Both the position numbers and the translations under genes were made by a program. Shown here piece after piece: positions 49,101 through 51,612 of a stretch of 51,612 bases of DNA; the stretch's first letter is position 1, and the number at the start of each line of letters is the position of its first letter. Below the pieces are notes generated by a model. That model saw nothing but the letters and a program-made list of their open reading frames with translations, made no database searches and was not told the DNA's origin. Location of the stretch: contig CAJUID010000023.1 of the NCBI GenBank assembly GCA_910585905.1, forward strand, positions 1 through 51,612. Direction: 5' to 3'. The stretch is from an uncultured Lachnospiraceae bacterium (GTDB lineage: Bacteria > Bacillota > Clostridia > Lachnospirales > Lachnospiraceae).

Positions 49101-50702
49101 ATGAGTAAAAGAAATTTTCGGATTGGAATGGTTGTTTTTACAGTGTTTTTGCTTTTTTGTGCAGGGCGTATGATGATTGCGGATGCGACAGAGGCGAAAA
49201 AGAATGCAGTAACATTGTTGCAGAATGCAGATTTAACGGAGAAACAGTTAATTGGGGCAACTGCATTAGCTGATCTGAAGAGCAATACCAGTGAGTTACA
49301 AGATGATGCGGATAATTCTGCACTGCAGGGTACAACAGAAGATGATGTGGAAGATTTAGGGCCGCAGAGTACATCGGAAGATAGTGTGGAAAGTTCAGAA
49401 CCGCAGAGCACGCCAGAAGATAATGTGGAAAGTTCAGAACCACAGAGTACGCCAGGAGATGAGGTGGAAAATCCAGAGCCACAGGATACACCCCAAAGTG
49501 ATGCTTCTAGCTCAGATAAGCCGAAAAGTTCTCCATCTGTTGACGATGGCGAGGCACCTGCCAAAAGCAAGTCAAAAGAGATGAGGGCTGTGTGGATTTA
49601 TTTTAGTGAACTGGATAAGAAAGCGACATCATATACAAAATGGAAGAATTATATTGATAAGACATTTGATACTTGTAAAGAGAATAAGATGAATACAATT
49701 ATTTTGCAAGTTCGTCCTTGTGCAGATGCAATGTATCCATCCAAGTATTATCCGTGGTCTAAGTATGCTGCAGGCAAGGCAGGAAAAAATCCAGGTTTTG
49801 ATCCTCTAAAATACGCAGTGTCAGCAGCACACAAGAGAGGGCTTGAGATTCAGGCATGGGTAAATCCTTACCGCATCACGCTGCCGTCTACAAAGCTTTC
49901 TTCTCTTCCGGCAAGTTCTATCGCCAGAAAATGGGCATCTTCTAGTAAGAAATCCGAGAGAAGAAATGTGTTAAATTTAGATGGAGCCTATTATTTTAAT
50001 CCAGCTTCCAGCCAGGTGCAAAAACTTGTTGCAAATGGGGTGCAGGAGATTGTGAAAAATTATGATGTGGATGGCATCCATATGGATGATTATTTTTATC
50101 CTAGCCTTGGAACAGCCAATTTGAAAAAATTTGATTATAGCGAATATAAAACTTATGTTAAAGATGCAAAAAAAGATGGCACATCGCCACAGTCTCTTGT
50201 TGGATGGCGAAGGAGCAATGTGAATAAGATGGTTAAAAAAGTTTATTCGGCTGTAAAGCAGGCGGATAAAAATTGTGTATTTGGCATTAGCCCAGCAGGA
50301 AATTTGTCAAATCTATATGCTAGTACAAAATATTACAGTGATGTAAAGGCATGGATGAAATCTACAAAATATATTGATTATATTTGTCCACAGATATATT
50401 GGTCTTTTACCCAGAAAACAGCTCCATATAAGAAAATGGTAAATGAGTGGACGGCAATTCCAAGAAGTAAGCAGGTAAAGCTTTATATTGGTTTAGCGGG
50501 CTACCGTGCAGGGATTTCTTTGAAGGAAGCAAAAGCTGTTACTGATACCGGGTGGGCGAAAAGTAACACGGTTTTGAAGCGCCAGGTACAATATGCCCGG
50601 TCTACAAAAGAGGTTAGCGGTTTGTGTATCTTCTCTTATGGGACGTTTACTAGGAAAACGGCGTCAAAAGAAGTAAAAAATTTATTAAAAGTCTTAAAAT
50701 AA
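49101..50702 (+). CDS. Exported GHL10-type glycosyl hydrolase-like protein
   Basis: This 533-residue protein has an N-terminal signal or membrane anchor (RIGMVVFTVFLLFCAGRMMI), then an acidic, Pro/Ser/Thr-rich spacer to ~residue 155. The spacer contains four 13-residue repeats. A GHL10 (PF02638, formerly DUF187) barrel follows from ~160: EMRAVWIYFSELDKK, NTIILQVRPCADAMYPSKYY, GLEIQAWVNPYRIT, DVDGIHMDDYFYP and DYICPQIYWSF. The family is predicted to act on cell-wall or exopolysaccharide; the spacer would let the domain reach through the wall. The start at 49101 matches the signal sequence. A terminator follows at 50735. Confidence 0.88.
   Translation: MSKRNFRIGMVVFTVFLLFCAGRMMIADATEAKKNAVTLLQNADLTEKQLIGATALADLKSNTSELQDDADNSALQGTTEDDVEDLGPQSTSEDSVESSEPQSTPEDNVESSEPQSTPGDEVENPEPQDTPQSDASSSDKPKSSPSVDDGEAPAKSKSKEMRAVWIYFSELDKKATSYTKWKNYIDKTFDTCKENKMNTIILQVRPCADAMYPSKYYPWSKYAAGKAGKNPGFDPLKYAVSAAHKRGLEIQAWVNPYRITLPSTKLSSLPASSIARKWASSSKKSERRNVLNLDGAYYFNPASSQVQKLVANGVQEIVKNYDVDGIHMDDYFYPSLGTANLKKFDYSEYKTYVKDAKKDGTSPQSLVGWRRSNVNKMVKKVYSAVKQADKNCVFGISPAGNLSNLYASTKYYSDVKAWMKSTKYIDYICPQIYWSFTQKTAPYKKMVNEWTAIPRSKQVKLYIGLAGYRAGISLKEAKAVTDTGWAKSNTVLKRQVQYARSTKEVSGLCIFSYGTFTRKTASKEVKNLLKVLK
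49338..49493 (+). repeat. Four tandem 39-bp coding repeats
   Basis: Four units of 39 bases encode EDDVEDLGPQSTS, EDSVESSEPQSTP, EDNVESSEPQSTP and GDEVENPEPQDTP in the spacer of the GHL10 protein. The two middle units are nearly identical in DNA, so copy number may vary between strains by slippage without loss of frame. Confidence 0.85.
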
Positions 50703-50734
50703 AGAATAGCTAGTTGTTCTTTGTGGTTCATTTC

Positions 50735-50785
50735 AGAAAGAACTAGAATCATTGCACTTGCACATAAGATTCTGGTTCTTTCTTT
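50735..50785 (+). terminator. Terminator after the GHL10 gene
   Basis: AGAAAGAACTAGAATC (50735-50750) pairs with 50768-50783 apart from one mismatch, followed by TTGT. It insulates the tmRNA promoter from upstream transcription. Confidence 0.75.
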
Positions 50786-50844
50786 GTAATTATCTGTGTA
50801 TATTAACAGTAACTAATATTTTTTGCAGTCAAAAGATTTTTAGT

Positions 50845-50873
50845 TTGACACTTTTCTGAGTATATGTTATATT
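50845..50873 (+). promoter_or_regulatory. ssrA: Promoter of ssrA
   Basis: TTGACA (50845-50850) and TATATT (50868-50873) are 17 bases apart, about 47 bases before the mature tmRNA 5' end. A second TTGACA at 50903 has no -10 partner before the gene. Confidence 0.8.
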
Positions 50874-50919
50874 TGTTGCAGTAAAGAATTGTTTTTTTAT
50901 GTTTGACACCATACAACTT

Positions 50920-51262
50920 GGGGTTGTACTGGTTTCGACGGGCTCACTGAAGATGGAGAAGCTGTTCGTGGTCGGACACCACGTTAAAAGTTCGAATTAA
51001 AATTAAACGCTGAAGATAATTTAGCATTAGCTGCCTAGTTGCAGCTTGTCGGCCCTAGTGCCCCGCCATTAGGAAAACCGGCATCGACTTGCGGGAAACT
51101 CTGTTGCTTAAGCTTTGCGGCAGCAGAAAATTTATGAAGCTACTGAAGGATAAAGCCTGTCAGCAGGCGTTATCTGGAGGGAATGTCAAATTACTGACTA
51201 TAACAGTAGAAGTACATTGAATCTGGGTTCGGACAGGGGTTCGATTCCCCTCAGCTCCACTA
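50920..51262 (+). ncRNA. ssrA: Transfer-messenger RNA (tmRNA)
   Basis: The 5' end GGGGTTGTACTGGTTTCGAC and the 3' end GGTTCGATTCCCCTCAGCTC with CAC are the tRNA-like half: GGGGTTG (50920-50926) pairs with CAGCTCC (51252-51258). The tag frame at 51009-51038 is GCT GAA GAT AAT TTA GCA TTA GCT GCC TAG, giving AEDNLALAA, with the hydrophobic end recognised by ClpXP-type proteases. The encoded 3' end reads ACTA rather than ACCA, so the CCA tail must be completed enzymatically. The RNA rescues stalled ribosomes with SmpB (45442-45909). A strong promoter precedes it and a terminator follows. Confidence 0.97.
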
Positions 51263-51307
51263 AAGGGAAATGCTTGGAAACATTATGTTTTGGGCATTTC
51301 CCTTTTT
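51262..51307 (+). terminator. Terminator of ssrA
   Basis: AAAGGGAAATGC (51262-51273) pairs exactly with 51294-51305, followed by TTCTG. The stem begins at the last base of the tmRNA gene. Confidence 0.85.
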
Positions 51308-51612
51308 CTGTATATGCGAAAAAATGTGTTTTTGGGGTGTTTTGGGACGTTTCAGTATGAATGAATTGGGGTCAAAAGAAACCGTAGTAATTAGGGTTAT
51401 CTCGAAGAATGAATTAACAGATCTGATAGATGATACGGAAGTATATCTGAAAGGAATTAAGGCAGGTTATTATTATGAGGGGATAATATGGCTGAAGTGT
51501 TATACGATAATATGTAAGTTTTATTGGATTCTGGAATTGAATTCTTATACGTGATATAATCCCATCTTTGACAGTTTGCAAAAGAAAAAATCGCTGTATC
51601 CGTTGTATTTAC
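51308..51612. other. Region after ssrA without a supported gene
   Basis: A frame from ~51330 reads FSMNELGSKETVVIRVISKN, then ELTDLIDDTEVYLKGIKAGY, and ends at 51554, with no ribosome site. A small scrap, MAEVLYDNM, follows an ATG near 51488. It looks like decayed coding sequence. The 3' end of ssrA is a classic integration site for mobile islands, but no integrase or duplicated att sequence is visible in these 305 bases. Confidence 0.4.

Noticed and set aside
49046..49570. Long minus-strand frames opposite the GHL10 spacer
   Set aside because: They are mirror images of the tandem repeat and acidic low-complexity codons; there is no start signal, and the plus-strand protein is clearly real.
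51270..51554. 94-codon open frame after ssrA
   Set aside because: It starts inside the tmRNA terminator stem and has no ribosome site. Only its later part looks faintly protein-like, so it is described as a possible relic, not a gene.

Overview
The window reads as a chromosomal segment of a strictly anaerobic, low-GC Firmicute, most likely a gut Lachnospiraceae (Clostridia). Supporting signs are purine-rich ribosome binding sites with some GTG/TTG starts, a pyruvate:ferredoxin oxidoreductase of 1182 residues, a flavodiiron protein, a C-GCAxxG-C-C redox protein, a GHL10 glycosidase, and a tmRNA whose tag ends in ALAA. The species cannot be named from sequence alone.

Left end (1-2.9 kb): a GC-rich scrap of an integrative/conjugative element, including a frameshifted MobC, abuts AT-rich chromosome near position 290. 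A serine hydrolase gene follows, then a patch of decayed small genes carrying two interspersed repeats. One is a GC-rich, multi-hairpin element of about 131-136 bp. The other is an AT-rich element whose terminal inverted repeats contain GGGCAACAGC. One GC-rich copy splits a small membrane-protein gene. Another sits nested inside an AT-rich element and is read in frame through a second gene. Further AT-rich copies lie near 19.2 and 27.9 kb, with a worn copy of both near 8.35 kb.

2.9-9.8 kb: a heterodimeric ABC exporter with translationally coupled subunits; a divergent pair made of a tandem hemerythrin and a YczE-like membrane protein; and a DUF3089 lipoprotein.

10.2-19.1 kb: a nine-gene unit behind a perfect -35/-10 promoter: cysK, an Rrf2 regulator with three clustered cysteines, an E1-like ThiF/MoeB enzyme, hemA, a precorrin-2 dehydrogenase, hemC, a cobA-hemD fusion, hemB and hemL. 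It takes glutamyl-tRNA to precorrin-2/siroheme. No gene for the coproporphyrin/protoheme branch is present. The combination with cysteine synthase points to sulfur assimilation under an Fe-S or cysteine-responsive repressor, and/or to corrinoid supply.

19.3-30.4 kb: central anaerobic metabolism and housekeeping (flavodiiron protein, nifJ, C-GCAxxG-C-C protein, GNAT, HAD phosphatase, tmcAL, an acidic hypothetical, ackA, rpmF).

31-40.4 kb: signalling. An EAL phosphodiesterase with two solute-binding sensor domains and a dead GGDEF is followed by an active-looking GGDEF cyclase, a cytosolic ParB-like/BMP fusion with a metallophosphoesterase, and a Cache-type chemoreceptor.

40.6-51.6 kb: gpmI, then the secG-rnr-smpB trans-translation/RNA-decay block. 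It is separated from ssrA (tmRNA) by a GH2 glycosidase and a GHL10 protein. The region after ssrA has no gene I can support.

No CRISPR array, rRNA, tRNA or intact transposase gene was seen. The least explained material is the pair of repeat families and the way one is read in frame inside proteins.
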